Origin: Parasponia andersonii
Taxonomy: Eukaryota; Streptophyta; Magnoliopsida; Rosales; Cannabaceae
DNA length: 64,000 nucleotides
Reading direction: 5' to 3'
NCBI GenBank assembly: GCA_002914805.1
Contig: JXTB01000129.1
Coordinates: 318,587-382,586 of the forward strand
Position 1 is the first letter of the stretch. Each line of letters starts with the position of its first letter. A program made the position numbers and the translations under genes. The notes beneath the pieces were generated by a model. It ran no database searches. It saw only the letters and a list, made by a program, of their open reading frames with translations, and had not been told where the DNA came from. Shown here piece after piece: positions 25,060 through 38,329 of the stretch.

Positions 25060-27235
25060 AGCAATAAGATGGCTATCTTGGCTAAGCATCACAAACTACC
25101 TCAAAACCCTTTGAGAGGTTAAGAAAACATAGCAGAGGAGCTTCAGTCATCTTCTATTTTATGTCAAGGTAAGCCCTATGAGTGGCAGAAATCCATTTAA
25201 ATTCCTTTTTCTTCAAATGCTCAGTAATAGGAACCGTGATAGTACTGAATCCTTTAATGAATCGTTGCCAAAAATAAGTAAGGCTGTGAAAACTACTGGA
25301 AGTAGTCAAAGCAGTAGGTTTGAGTCAATCTTTATTAACTTTAATTTTGTTAAGTTCAGCAGAAATACCTCAAGTATAAACACTATAATCTAGGAAAAGA
25401 ACCTTAGGTTGTAGAAAAAAAAACACTTTTGAAGATTAACGTACAACTTGTCATCACAAAGTTTTTGACAAACTTGTCTTAGATGGTCCAAATGGCCAAT
25501 GCTCAGAACGACTACAAATTAGAAAATCATCCAAATATGCAACTAGGAATTTACCTGAAAAAGGTAGGAAGGCATAAGTTATCACTCTCTTGAAAGTGAG
25601 TTTAAAAGATTATATTGGCATAACCAATTATTCATAAAAACCATCATGAGTTTAAAGTGCAGTCTCCCATTCATCTACCAAGTCGAATACGAATATGATG
25701 ATAACCACTACGCAAATCTACCTCGAAAAATCATTGTGATTTGACAAGTTCATCAAGCATATCATTAATGAGAGGAATAGGAAATCAATACTTTACTGTA
25801 TTCTTATTAATAACTCAACTATCGACAGACATTCTTCAAGATTTATCCTTCTAAAAAAGTAAGAACTAGGATAGCACAGGGACTTAGCCTATGTCGAGCA
25901 AAGCCTTTAGCAAGTAGACCTTCAACTTGTCGATTCAATTCTTCTACCTTAGAAGGATTCATGCAGTAATGAGGAAGATTCGGCAATTAAGAACCAGAGG
26001 CCAAATGAATAGCATGTTGAATGTCTCGTAGAACTAGCAACAAGTCACCAGGTAACTTAGTTGCATAATATCTTTAAATTCATTAAGTAAAGGAGATAGT
26101 AGAGTCATATTGGATGCAGAAGGAAGCTGAAAGCTATCCTTTTGGACATATGCATACAACATAAGTGTCAGAACATTCAATTTCAATAAGCCTATGTGAC
26201 AAAAGCTAAATTCGATACTGAGCGGATGTTGTAAGAGTGAACTTGGCTACTGATTTGATATGGGTCGTAGGTTTTGCTGAAGCAAGATTAATTCATTTTG
26301 GTATATGGCAAAACATGTGAGTGTTACTAGGGCCACAATGTTTGACAGCAAGATCACAAAGCCAAAGGCGACTAAGAAGGATATGATTAACAAAAGTCTC
26401 ATCTTAAATAAAATGAGACATCGACTAGTCACAGCTAAGAGGTTTAATCAACCCATGCAACTTTGAAAGGATAAGGGTGAGGCTCTGGCTTAAGATTAAA
26501 TCTTGCTACTACATCTCAGAAAACTACATTCATAATACTTCCCCTATCACTTACTAACTTGCAAGTACTACCATTGAGAGAAACAATAGTGTGGAAAATA
26601 ATAATGTGGCTTTCAAGCTTCATTAGGGGTAGGGGTAGGAGTAGGCAAAATATATCTTATCACAGAGACGTGTTCAGCAGCATAACAAATTTCATCGTTT
26701 TCATCCTCGAAATAATAATCTTCATGCCCAGGATCTTCAAATGGAATGATAGTAATAATCTATTCATATTTGGTCTTGTCATCATCATCAATAAGTTCCA
26801 TATCAAAAGCCATTTTTGGGCATCAAGAGGCAATATAACCTTTCGCATGACAATGATAGCAATACAATTTGATTACTAGAATAGGGAGAAATAGAAGCAT
26901 TATCTTGAGATTTGGTCGAAGAAGTGACAGATTTCGAAGTGGTACGAGGAATGACAGTTGGAATATCACTAACTAGCTTGGTGTAAGAGGATTAGAGACA
27001 GTTCGGAGTGAACTGAATACATGCATCAATTTCAAAAGCCTTGTGATAAACCATATCAACAGGAGTAGAAGGTTGTAAAAAAATGTCATGTTTAACATTC
27101 ATTCTTAAACTATTAACAAACTGAGAGATAGTGAAAGAGACAATTTGTTTAATGTCACATCGTGTTGAGAAATCTTCAAATTTAGCAGCATACTTAAACA
27201 CACTTGAATTGCCTTGATAAATATTCAAGAATAAA
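25060..27235 (-). pseudogene. decayed Ty3/gypsy gag-pol, minus strand
   Basis: Many stops and shifts, but domains can be read in order on the minus strand. A Gag core lies at 26992-27228 (SSVFKYAAKFEDFSTRCDI, then LRMNVKHDI). A zinc knuckle lies near 26815-26880 (CYHCHAKGY, with the expected His replaced by Tyr). RT pieces follow: DLRSGYHHIRIRLG near 25690-25735, a YLDD active site near 25520-25535, and HLDHLRQVCQKLCDDKLYV near 25440-25500. No RNase H, integrase or LTR is seen on the left, so the element is truncated as well as mutated. It lies back to back with the plus-strand element that begins at 27358. Confidence 0.75.
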
Positions 27236-27357
27236 TTTTTTAGTTGAGTGAAATAAGATAGAGGATGAATAGTATATATATATAGGGAATATATGAATAA
27301 TTATTTTTCATAAATCATATGCTCAATTGGTCTTTCTTTTGCATAAAAAAATAAAGT

Positions 27358-30247
27358 TTGGATTCCAAGAGGAACCAACGGAGAGAAAATAACAGGAAAG
27401 CCACCAAAAGGAACCAGGGGCAGTGGTCAGCCCAGGGTACTCCGAGCAGTGGGAGCTCAAACAGTAGTGGTTCTTCTAGGGGTGGCAGAGGTAGTCCGTA
27501 TGGAGGATATTTTATTTGTGGTCAGCAGGGTCATCGGAAGAAGAGTGTCCCAACCGTTATTGTTTGCTCAACTGTTGGGGTTGAAATTTTCTGATTTAGA
27601 TTATGTATTATCGTTGGGTACACCTTTGGGAGGAATGACCAATATGTCTAGTGTATGTAAGTCTTGTCGGGTTATGATTGGTGATAGGAAGCTTCTTACT
27701 GATTTGATTGTGTTGCTAATGAGACAGTATAATGTGATACTCGGTATGGATTAGTTGTCAAAGTATCGAGCCATTGTGGACTGTCATAAGAAGCAGGTGA
27801 CTCTCTTTCCTAGTGATGGACATCCTATTATCTATCAGGCTGGGATGAGTCTGTTGAAGCCTAGTCCTATTCTGAAAGCGTGCATGGGTGGAAGGAAGAA
27901 ACTCGAGTGTTATAGGAACTTGTTTGCCATGGATGGTAAGGTGAGGACAGACGATCAAGACCTATGGATTCCGGTAGTGTGTGAGTATTCGGAGGTGTTT
28001 CCTGAAGACTTTCCAGGATTTCCACCTGATAGGGAGATCGAGTTCTGTATTGAACTAGTTCCTGGAGCTCAGCCAGTTTCTATTCTAGCCTATCGCATGG
28101 CACCTGTTGAGATGGAAGAATTAAGAGAACAATTGGACGATCTGCTTTCCAAGGGCTTTATTTGTAGTAGCACTTCTCCTTGGGGTGCTCCTGTTTTGTT
28201 TGCAAAAAAAGCTGATGGTTCGTTGAGACTTTGTATGGATTATCGGAAGTTGAACCAATTGACAGTGAAGAACAAGTATCATTTGCCAAGGATAGATGAG
28301 TTGTTTGATCAACTCAGTGGTTCAAGATTCTTCTCTAAGATCGATTTGAGATCCGGTTATTATTAGTTGAAGATAAGGGAGGATGATACACTGAAGACAG
28401 CATTCAGAATCCGATATGGTCACTTTGAGTTTCTGGTGATACCATTTGGTTTAACGAATGCACCCACAGCCTTTATGGATCTCATGAATCGGATTTTCAG
28501 GACATTTTTGGATCGTTTTGTGGTTGTATTCATTGATATCCTGGTGTATTCCAAGACTCGAGAAGAACATGCCGAACATCTGGGGATAGTACTCAAGACC
28601 TTGAGAGATCATCAGTTGTATGTCAAGAAATCGAAGTGTGACTTTTGGATGTCAGAAGTGAAGTTCTTGGGCCATATGATTTCTCACGGAGGTATTTCAG
28701 TTGATCCCGCTAAGATCGAAGCTGTTCTGGAGTGGGAAAGATCGAGAAATGTGACGGAGGTACGTAGTTTCCTTGGATTGGCAGGCTACTACCGTCGTTT
28801 TGTGCAAGATTTCTCGAGAATTGCTTTACCTTTGACGAAGTTGACCAGGAAAGACGTCAAGTTTGTTTGGGATCACGAAAGTGAAGAAGCTTTTGTCAGA
28901 TTGAAGCAGAGTTTAACCACTGCATCTGTTCTTACTGTTTCTGACAGTAACGAATCTTATGTGGTGTATACCGATGCTTCAAATACGGGTTTGAGATGTG
29001 TCTTGATGCAGAATGGTCGAGTAGTGGCTTATGCTTCTCGTCAGTTGAAGCCATATGAAAGAAACTATCCCACCCATGATTTGGAACTTGCAGCAGTGAT
29101 CTTTGTCTTGAAAATTTGGCGATGTTACTTGTATCGTGTGAAGTTTGACATATTCTTCGATCATAAGAGTTTGAAGTATCTCTTTACCCAGAAGGATTTG
29201 AACTTGAGACAGCGAAGATGGGTTGAGTATATGGAGGATTATGAATTTGACCTACAGTACCATCCTGGTAAGGCCAATGTTATAGTCGATGCACTGAGTA
29301 GGAAGCCTCATAGTGCACTAGCTACACTAGTATTTGAAGATTGGAAAAACTCAATTGCGATTGGTGGAAAGGAATGAAGAAGGATGTAGCTACTTTTGTG
29401 GCTAAGTGTTTGACTTGTCAGCAAGTCAAGGCTGAACACCAGAAACTAGCTGGATTACTTCAGCCGTTACCCATTCCAGAATGGAAGTGGGACAAGATCA
29501 CGATGGACTTCATGACTAATTTGCCAAAGACCTTGAGGAAGAACGATACAGTTTGGGTGATAGTCGATCGGTTAACGAAGAGTGCTCACCTTATACCGAT
29601 CCAGATGGACTACTCTCTTACTAAGCTCAGTAGACTGTATATGAAGAATATCATACGCTTGCATGGTGTGCCTTCAAGTATAGTATCTGACAGAGATCCA
29701 AGGTTCACTTCTAAGTTTTGGAGAGCCTTACAGAAAGTGTTTGGTACGCAGTTGGATATCAGTACAACTTATCATCTTGAGACAGACGGTCAGTCTGAAA
29801 GGACAATTCAGATTCTTGAGGATAAACTACGTTGTTGCATACTGGATTTTGGTGGGAACTGGGATGATCATCTTCCTTTGGTGGAATTTGCTTATAATAA
29901 TAGTTACCAGACCAGTGTGGATATGGCTCCATATGAAGTGTTATATGGGAGGCCGTGTAGATCGCCTTTGTGTTAGGCAGAACCAGAAGAGCATGTTACT
30001 CTCGGACCTGAACTGATTGAGGAGACTACTGAGAAGATCAAGGATATCCAAGAGAGACTCAAAGAGATTCATAGTCGCCAGAAGAGTTATGCTGACCCGA
30101 AGAGGCGTGAGGTAGAGTTCGATACTGGTGATTTCGTATTCTTGAAAGTGAGTCCAAGGCGAGGTGTTACAAGATTTGGAGTTAAGGGTAAGCTTGCTCC
30201 GAGGTATATTGGTCCCTTTGAGATCACAGAGAGAATTGGACCAGTGG
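27358..30247 (+). pseudogene. decayed Ty3/gypsy pol, plus strand
   Basis: 5'-truncated: it starts in the Gag tail with a Ser/Gly-rich linker and a degenerate zinc knuckle (FICGQQGHRKK). Then come the C-terminal part of retropepsin (LLGLKFSDLDYVLS to NVILGMD), RT from about 27985 ([31 protein letters not shown]), RNase H ([18 protein letters not shown]) and integrase (29341-29976: CLTCQQVKA, TMDFM, SDRD, SERTIQ) with a linker into the gap (GKLAPRYIGPFEIT). It resembles the Tekay/Del chromovirus group (inference). Lesions are a stop after GMD, a TAG after SGYY at 28364, loss of one Asp codon in the RT FIDD motif, absence of the protease catalytic region, a deletion between RNase H and integrase, and a stop at 29974. 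Confidence 0.88.
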
Positions 30248-30486
30248 NNNNNNNNNNNNNNNNNNNNNNNNNNNNNNNNNNNNNNNNNNNNNNNNNNNNN
30301 NNNNNNNNNNNNNNNNNNNNNNNNNNNNNNNNNNNNNNNNNNNNNNNNNNNNNNNNNNNNNNNNNNNNNNNNNNNNNNNNNNNNNNNNNNNNNNNNNNNN
30401 NNNNNNNNNNNNNNNNNNNNNNNNNNNNNNNNNNNNNNNNNNNNNNNNNNNNNNNNNNNNNNNNNNNNNNNNNNNNNNNNNNNNNN
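30248..30486. other. assembly gap (239 N)
   Basis: Lies between the pol C-terminus and a CT-rich LTR leader. The chromodomain or tail of pol, the polypurine tract and the LTR start should be here, which is more than 239 bp would normally hold, so the N count is probably not a true size. Confidence 0.9.
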
Positions 30487-32412
30487 CTCTCTCTCTCTCT
30501 CGGCCAAAGGGAGCCACGCCGCCGCCCAGCCACCGTTCGGGCTGCCCACTGACCGGCATCAACTCGTCGAGCTACCGCGCACCTCCGCCGGTCATCAGCA
30601 GCTGCCGCCGACCACCGGTTCGCCGGAAAACTCCATAAAAATCGTTTTGACCCATTTCGGATTTTTGGACGCCGGCGAAGATTCTGGCATCCATTCGACT
30701 CCAAACTGGTCCCGTTGGATTCGTATCGTCGCAAGGATCATCAAAGTATATATATCTCAACCCCATACTGTCCGGATCAAAAATTGCTATTTTTGAGTAT
30801 TTTGAGTTTTTGGATTTTAGTTTTCGATCCGGCCGTTGGATTGTGTTTTTGACTACAGTTTTGGAATGTACTCAGAAAATGGAGAAATTTGATATATATA
30901 TTGTGTGGTTTGGTGATCGGCACGAAAATCAAGATCGGACGGTCAAGATTTTGTCTCGTTTTGCATGCCACCGGTCTAGTGTGGGCCTGGACCCGAATTG
31001 GACAAGTTATATGTCTAACTTAGCTATTTTGGGTGCTAGGAATTCAATAAAGAAGTCCGTTTGTGGAATTGAAGCTCCACTGAGAAAGTTGGTTTTTCGC
31101 AAGAGGACGATCGAGGGCTTAGAATTGGTTCTCAACTCTCCGGACGATCGTCAACGACACCTTAAGGACTTAATAGCGTAGTGTCGCTATTCTGTTGAGG
31201 TAAGGGTGTAGTTACTTTCGTTTTATACCGTTTTAAGTTAAAACTTATTTTCTGCAGCATATAAGAACAAGTGTGTTTTTAATGTTTTGAATTATATGTG
31301 ATGGAATCTGGTTATACAATATATATTGTACTGCTCTGGCAGTTTGCTGTGTACAGGTTATTTTGGGTATATCAAAAATAGGGTCGTTATACTGTCCGTT
31401 TTTCTATAAAACCCTATTATGCATGTTTTACTGAAAAACCAGAGTACAGTAGTTTTTACACTTCAGTTCTGTATTGCACGTGTCATAGGATCATACATGA
31501 GCACCGTGTTAGCATCGTGAGTTTTACAGTGTGGCGCTGTATGCCCCACCATCGGTAAAAGTCCATAAACTCGCACGAGGTCTTGTTACTTCTGATTACC
31601 TCCCCATTTGGCAGGTGTAGGTAATTCGGTTGCCCCTCTAGGTTTGGTAGGCGACACATGGGTGTCCCCTCCGGGTATGGGCTTAGGTATTAAGCAGGCT
31701 GTTAGATACACTTATTGCCATCATCCTGGGTTTCCACAGATGAGAGGATGTGAGCTCATGGGTATAGGTTGATTTGTGTCATATGCATAAGGATTTATGA
31801 TTTTGATTACACTGTTTTATATATATTGGCTCCCGGTTTGGATTATATATATACGTGTGTATATGTTTTGGATTTGAACTAACTATGCAAGAGATTCCCA
31901 TCACTGAACTGTTTTTCTTCGAGGTAACTATTTTCCTACTGGGCATTGTATGCTCACCCCCCTACCTTCCTCCTCAGGTGGTGTCCAGTGCGATCTTAGT
32001 GATCAAGAAGAGTAAGAGGTCATCTGGATTGCAGTTCGCCTCTTGGTAATACTAGGAGTTTGTTGTCATAGTCTTTGGACTATTTGGATTGCGTGTTAGC
32101 ATTGAACCAAGATTATTGCTTTCTATTTTATCTGCAAACTAATGTATACCATTCTGGTGTTTGACTTTTTGGTGGATGGTGATGATACTGGGTTTTGTAT
32201 TTAATTTCATATTTTTAAGTAATTGTTCAATCTATGTTTGATGGTGTATACGAACTGTGGAAGTGGTTCATGGGATGGAATTCTGATTATTTTATTTAAA
32301 TGGACCGTGTTTATAAAAACTAGAACTTTTGATACTTTTAAAATAAATTAAGGAATTTCTCACATTTGTGAAATTTCCATTCTGCCACTAGCTCGGGTTT
32401 TGGGTCATGACA
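30487..32412 (+). repeat. long LTR copy, plus orientation
   Basis: Begins after the gap inside a (CT)n leader followed by GC-rich sequence (30510-30640) and ends gggtcatgaca at 32412. It shares many blocks with 33260-35230 in inverse orientation and with 35290-36100 in direct orientation: gtcgttatactg, cataggatcata, ctcaggtggtgtcc, and the terminal cgggttttgggtcatgaca. It is probably the 3' LTR of the plus-strand element at 27358. The open frame 30810-31181 lies in the LTR and has no known domain. Confidence 0.7.
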
Positions 32413-33259
32413 AGAATACTAAAATAAATATTGATAAATTTAGACCTTTAATCTGGTAAAATTTTATTTTTGAACAAAAATTTGGACAATCTTTACTCAT
32501 TTCTTGACCTCTATGATTCTATTTTGGGTCTGCGGGTTAAAGAAGTAAATCCTCGAATTTCTATGGAAACCCAAGTCCGATGTTGAAACTCCAGGTCTAG
32601 GATGTCTACCTACTTTGACGGAGCTCCAAGGTCAAATAACCTATTTTCACTCTTTGCTGCGAGATTGCCCGTTCCATCCATTCTCCACTATACTACCACC
32701 ACCGAAAAACAGAATCCCAGGTCGTGCTCTTCAAAATCCTAAATGTCCCCCCGTTGATTACGCCTCCATCGCCAGAAAATTAGAGAAAAATGTGTTTGCT
32801 ATTTTAGGAAAGTTAGGTAGGCATATTTGAATTTTTGTTTAGTCTACCAAAATGAGTTTTTGATATCATATTTGTGTCTGTTGAGGTAGAGAAATGATCG
32901 GTAACATGTAACATAGATATATTTCTAGTTAAGCACGAAATTCGAGGTTAATAAACTTAGGAAATACCTCGTTTTATATGCAATGGTCGTGTTTTGCCCC
33001 AGAGGATGGGTTATATAGCTGTTAAAGCTATCTTGGATATTTTGGACGCGATTTTAATCTTCGTTTCATTATTTGAGATTTTGGTAGAAAAGTCATCTAC
33101 TAAAAAAGAGAGGATCGAGGATTTAATATGTCTCTCGACCATCTAATTAGTTACATCTCGACGCCATGAGCTCCTTATAACTTTGTATAGCTATACCACA
33201 TTGTATAATCGTTTTGAATAAGATTTAGTAATAGTTTTGAATAGAACTTACTTATTTTG
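32413..33259. other. spacer between inverted LTR copies
   Basis: About 850 bp. A 71-codon plus-strand frame (32615-32830) contains a proline-rich tract but no recognisable domain. The rest is AT-rich and I cannot assign it. Confidence 0.4.
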
Positions 33260-35050
33260 TGTCACGACCCAAACTCTAGGCCAATGGCAGAAAAAGAATT
33301 TTACAAATAGAAATTCATAATTTATTTTAGAAAATTTTAGAAACTGCAATTCTTCAAAAAAAAAAAAAAGACGATAACTAGTTTACAAAAATAGTTCAAA
33401 TTATAAATTCCCACAGTTTGTAATCACTACTAGACATAAACTGTTAATAATAGTAATAAAACATAAATATGCATCACATCATCATCACCAGTGGGCATTA
33501 TAAATAATAGGGATAAATCCAAAATGTGAGTTTTAAATATTATTACAAATCCAAGGTGAGTATCTAAGTAATTACCAACCATAAAATTAGGGTAAACTTT
33601 TTCTTAGATTACTCCGTCCCGGAGTTGCCCAAGTCGCACTGTAAATCACCTGAGAAGGGAAAGAAAAGGGGATGAGCATTCACATGCTCAGTAGGAATTT
33701 CAATTACCATTTTTGATATGAATGCAACTTTTCAAACCTACTTGGTTAACACTTTTCCAAAATCTATTTATAAAATAAGTTTGCAAAGTAATCAAAAATC
33801 ATAAGTAATCATATTCATTATTGGACATATCATAAATCAACCAAGTACAAGCATATATATGTGCTTTCATCCTCCCATCACGGTCCTGTAATACTTCTGT
33901 AATAGAGGTACCCAGTATCCTGACACTACCCAGAGGTGTGTGTGTCAGTAAATCCTGCGTAGGAGTATAGGTCGTTCACCTAGCACTGCAGCAACTAGCC
34001 AACGATCTAAATACCATGATACTAAAATGGAACTCAAGTATGTGATCCTATGATAAGTACAACATGTCATAGAGTACGTGTAATAACCATGCATCAAGTA
34101 TTTTAAGAAATCATACTTTAATACTTATTTGGTATTATTCTGGGATTTACAGAAAATCGGGCAGCATAACAGCTATATTTTCCTAAAACCAAAATTTTAA
34201 ACCTGCATAAAAATCATAACAACCAATCCCAGAACAATCTAATATATCTCAATAGTTCACAAATTTATCCAATATCCAATCAAACCATTGAATTCCAGAA
34301 AAATCGACATTTTCAAAAAATAGGTCATAATATATACTTTAAATCAAAATAAGTATAAAACTTAGTAATTGATCTCTTACCTCACTAGAATAGTGATATC
34401 ACGCCAATGGGTCCTCAAGGTGCTGTTGAACGATCGCTCGGAGAGTCGAGAACCATTTCCAGACCCTCGATCGCTCACTTATGAAAAATTAACTCCTCAA
34501 TGGAGCTTCAAATCGACAAACAAACTTCTTTATCAAACTCCTAGCACCTAAAATAGCTAGATTAGACATATGATTCGACCAGTTCGGGTCTAGACCCACA
34601 CTGGACTGGTGTCATACAAAAGAGACAAAATTTAAGCCGTTAGATATGGTTTTTCGTGCCGATCACCAAATATAGTCAATATATATATCAAACTTCACTA
34701 TTTTCCGAGTACATTCCAAAAATGACAACAAAAATGAAATCTAACAGTTGGATCAAAAGTCGAACCTGAACTAAAAAATACACAAAAATGACAACTTTTA
34801 ATTTCGGCAAAATAGGATCGTGTAATATATAGCTAGAGAAAGCCTATGACGAAAAGATTCGAATACCACCGGTTTCGCAACTTTTTGTCGCCGGAATCCT
34901 CGTCGGTGAGTGACGGAAGCTGCGGCGAAGCTTCGCTCCTCCTCGGCAACAAGGCGGTCCGGCAGCCTCGAAGCTTCGACAGTCGACTCGGCTAGGCAGC
35001 GCGCATCATTTGGGCTCAGTGGCGAGGTGCGACGAAGAAGAAAGAGAACA

Positions 35051-35112
<62 letters not shown>

Positions 35113-35230
35113 TGGGTGATCAGAGAGTGAGATCAGAGGGGAGAGAGAGAGTGAAAAAATATCTTTTTTTGGTCAAAAGACCCTTTTACCCTTAATAAAA
35201 ATGAGATTTTACATTTTGGATATTATGAAA
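33260..35230 (-). repeat. long LTR copy, minus orientation
   Basis: Starts tgtcacgacccaaactc, the reverse complement of the end of the LTR at 32412. It continues in inverse order through the same blocks (ctcagtaggaatttcaattacc; tgatcctatgataag; cgatcgctcggagagtc) to a GC-rich segment and a (GA)n run at 35053-35108, the inverse of the CT leader seen at 30487. No internal domain is attached, so it is a solo or truncated LTR. Confidence 0.7.
35053..35108. repeat. (GA)n microsatellite in LTR leader
   Basis: 56-bp GA run. On the LTR sense (minus) strand it is (CT)n, matching the CT run just after the 30486 gap edge. Confidence 0.95.
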
Positions 35231-35289
35231 ATAATAAAATTAAATTGTTTGAACATTTGTGATAGATATTGAATAATACTGAGTATACT

Positions 35290-36100
35290 TGTTTTGGAAT
35301 CTATTACATAGTCGTTATACTGTTTGATTTTTTAAAAGTCTAAAATGACAATTTCATGAAACACCAGAGTATTATTTGGAAACTAAATCTTTGCATGGTT
35401 ATTTTATGTACTTGTTCATATTGTACCTATCATAAGATCATAAATGCGCATTATGTTAGTATCAGAAGTTTGCAATTGGCATTGATTCCCACTATTAGTG
35501 CAGAGTTTGTAAATTCACTCGAGATTTTTTTGATTATTAACCGCCCCTGCAACATGTATAGGCATTAGGTTGCTTCTCTGGCTATCTTAGGGAAGTATCA
35601 TGTCATATGTTTGGCATATATAGTGTAACATTTTAGGTTCATGATAAGAAGATGGGAGCTCATGGCTATTGAGTAATTTATGTCATTTACTAAGTTGATT
35701 TTTATACCTGATTAATTATGTTTTCGTATATATACTTTGATTATCAATTTTGGAAATGATTTGTGCATATGGTTTAAACTTGTTTTCGATAAAACTAACT
35801 ATGCATATATTTTCATCAGTAAAATGTTTTTGAAAGGTAACTTTCTTTCTACTAAGCAATTCATGCTCATTCTTTGTTTTTCATCCCGACAGTGGTGACT
35901 AGCAAGCTAATAAGGAAGTTATCTTTTTTTAGTGGTTCATTTTCTTTGCAATGCATGAAGCTGGATTTATTTTTCTATTTGGATTAAGTAGAACTTGTTT
36001 AGCATTAAACCAAGAGTACCACTAATTAATTATGTAACTTATAATTAATATCAATACTTAGTACCTATGTGTAGATGCGATGATGATGAAGACGATTTCG
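35290..36100 (+). repeat. third, more diverged LTR copy, plus orientation
   Basis: Collinear with about 31380-32160: gtcgttatactgt, caccagagta, cataagatcataaatg, ggtaactttctttctactaagcaattcatgctc. Clearly the oldest of the three copies. It breaks off near 36100. Confidence 0.6.
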
Positions 36101-36679
36101 ATTTTCTAATTATTTATCAATATGTGTTTAGTGATGAATGCATAATTGAGATTGGTTCACTAATTTGAATTCTAATGCTTTTTTAAATGTTATAGTTTTA
36201 CATAAAAATTTTGCAAATTAAGTCCACTGATTCGGTTCGTCGTATGCGTTGAGGGTGATTTTCTTGAAGAATTTGGTTTTCAAAACTGTTGTTTGACTAA
36301 GACTTAGTTTCATGAGCTCATTTTCTAAATTAATCAAGTGACAATTTCTAGATCCTAAGGATATCGGATTCTAGAATTAAATTTTGAACTAGACATACTC
36401 TATGTATATTAAAAAAATGCTATCAGTATCATTAATGCACAAAATGCTTATTAATCCAATTATCCTTTTCTACGAAAATGTGAATGAAAAAAATTCTTTT
36501 AAAGTATTCAATCTGTAAATTCAATTTTTCTATAATAATTAAATCAAAAGTCGCTGTGCTAGCTAGGGCCGTGATATGTACAAAAGTTAGGCGGGTTGGA
36601 AATTTTATGATCAACTGGAATTCACAGCATGTTGAGTATAATGATCACCACAATCCATAGGTATTTTAGAATGCAACTG

Positions 36680-36711
<32 letters not shown>

Positions 36712-38329
36712 AGGCCCCTTGGTTGAAAGCCCTGGTAAGAATTTGAACTTTAGAGCTTTAATTAAGTACGGCCAAATTAAAACTAATTCAAAGCATCAGA
36801 AGTTATAAGCATTAGGCGGTCTCCACTTTCAAAAAAAAAAAAAAAAAAAGAAAACATACTAATAAGTAGCATTATCCATTCTCAATCTACAAGTAGATTT
36901 AGAATGAATTTAGTTGTCCAAAGTAGGATCCCTGAATACAATCCAAACCATAGGCTTATACATAACAATAAAGAGTATGATCAAGTTCCATCTCCAAGTA
37001 ATTGTTGCAAGAGAATAAGATAGGAGAGAGAAGGAGAGAGAGAGAGGGACAGAGCGAGAGAGAGAGAAAGAAAGAGATAATGATGCCAAATAGTGAAGAA
37101 CGAGGAGTGACGAGATCGACCTAAGTCCTAACCATGGTTGGTGGTGTTAGTGGAGAAGAACCCAAGGGAACCAAAATATCGCCCTAGGGTTATATGCAGA
37201 TGCTTTGAGCTCCACATCCATCAATGGAGTTCTCAAACTTAAAGATGATAAAAAAAGAAAAGAAAAAAAACGCTACGCGTGTGCTACAAAGAAAATACTA
37301 TCCCTAGGACCTAAAGTTAGTACAATGGGGCCAAAACTCCCGTAGTTTAGCCTCAATGAATTTACAAGGAACAAACATGAGTTAGTGATTGCTTCCCCTT
37401 TACCCTGGGGGAAGATGGTTGGTTGGTTGGTTGGTAAAACGCATTTGTGTAAAAATTGAAAATCATTTTGGTCAAAAAAGAAAAGGGAAAAAACATTTAT
37501 AAAAGCATAAGCCTACTTCCTAGTTCTAGAATCCTATGTGTCTAAGACTAGATCGTTAAGAGCCAAAATAATCAGGCAATCCATGACCATGAGATTTTCC
37601 AAAATCATGCCTCGCAATCTATAGGTAATTACTAACTAATTAGCTAGCTAAAGATGACTATCCAACGTGGAGGACTTGCCACATATATGGGTCACTGAAT
37701 TTACAATATTTGCAAACCAAGTTAAGATCTCTTTGCTTAGCCTTTGATGGGCTAATTAGTACCAGTACTGTCAAATTCTTGTTTTACCAAAGCCTATCCA
37801 GAGGCTATAGGATTGAAATCAAGTGTCACCAACTTATTAGCTAAATCCAACATTAGCCTGAGTTGGTCATGAGTAAACGTGCTTTGGTTCTCTGCATGGA
37901 ACCCTTTTGTTTCAAAAAGATGAAAAGGGAAAAAATGCATGCATGCATGACACACACCTCCATTCTTTTTGGAGATGGACGTAGCTCCTTTGTGGAGCAT
38001 TTTTTGTATGCGTGATGGGGCCCAAATATGCGAAATTTAGGGCTCGATCGAGTTAGCAGATTGGGGAGAGAGTGGGAGAATTTAACCATGGTTAGGCCAA
38101 AGGTTGCTGATCATGATGATCGACAGCATGAGGATGCATGTATGTTTGGTCTTGGAGGAACCACTTTTATAAGCATTGGACGATAGTATTTTCTCTAGCG
38201 ATGCGGGATTGGTGCATGAAGGGCCATGGTTACGCCTGTGGCACAGCAAAACACACTGTCAAAGATATTAGTACCTCTTTCCAATAATCCCATAATGTTA
38301 AATTTAAAGGGGAGACTTTGTGATGTAGG
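36101..38329. other. intergenic DNA with two poly-A runs
   Basis: Holds an A30 run (36680-36709), an A19 run (36831-36849), a purine-rich patch (37020-37080) and (GGTT)n at about 37415-37433. The poly-A runs could be tails of retroposed sequence, but no SINE promoter boxes were recognised. The two overlapping minus frames at 37794-38089 look like chance. The right end is the 3' flank of the RNA-binding gene. Confidence 0.5.

Noticed and set aside
30087-30796. Overlapping long frames across the gap at 30248-30486
   Set aside because: Same artefact; they join a pol tail to LTR leader sequence in unrelated frames.
30810-31181. 123-codon plus-strand frame
   Set aside because: Lies inside the long LTR; no recognisable domain, and the inverted copy does not keep it open.
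37794-38089. Two overlapping minus-strand frames near the RRM gene end
   Set aside because: No domain, no splice link to the RRM gene, ordinary length for chance.
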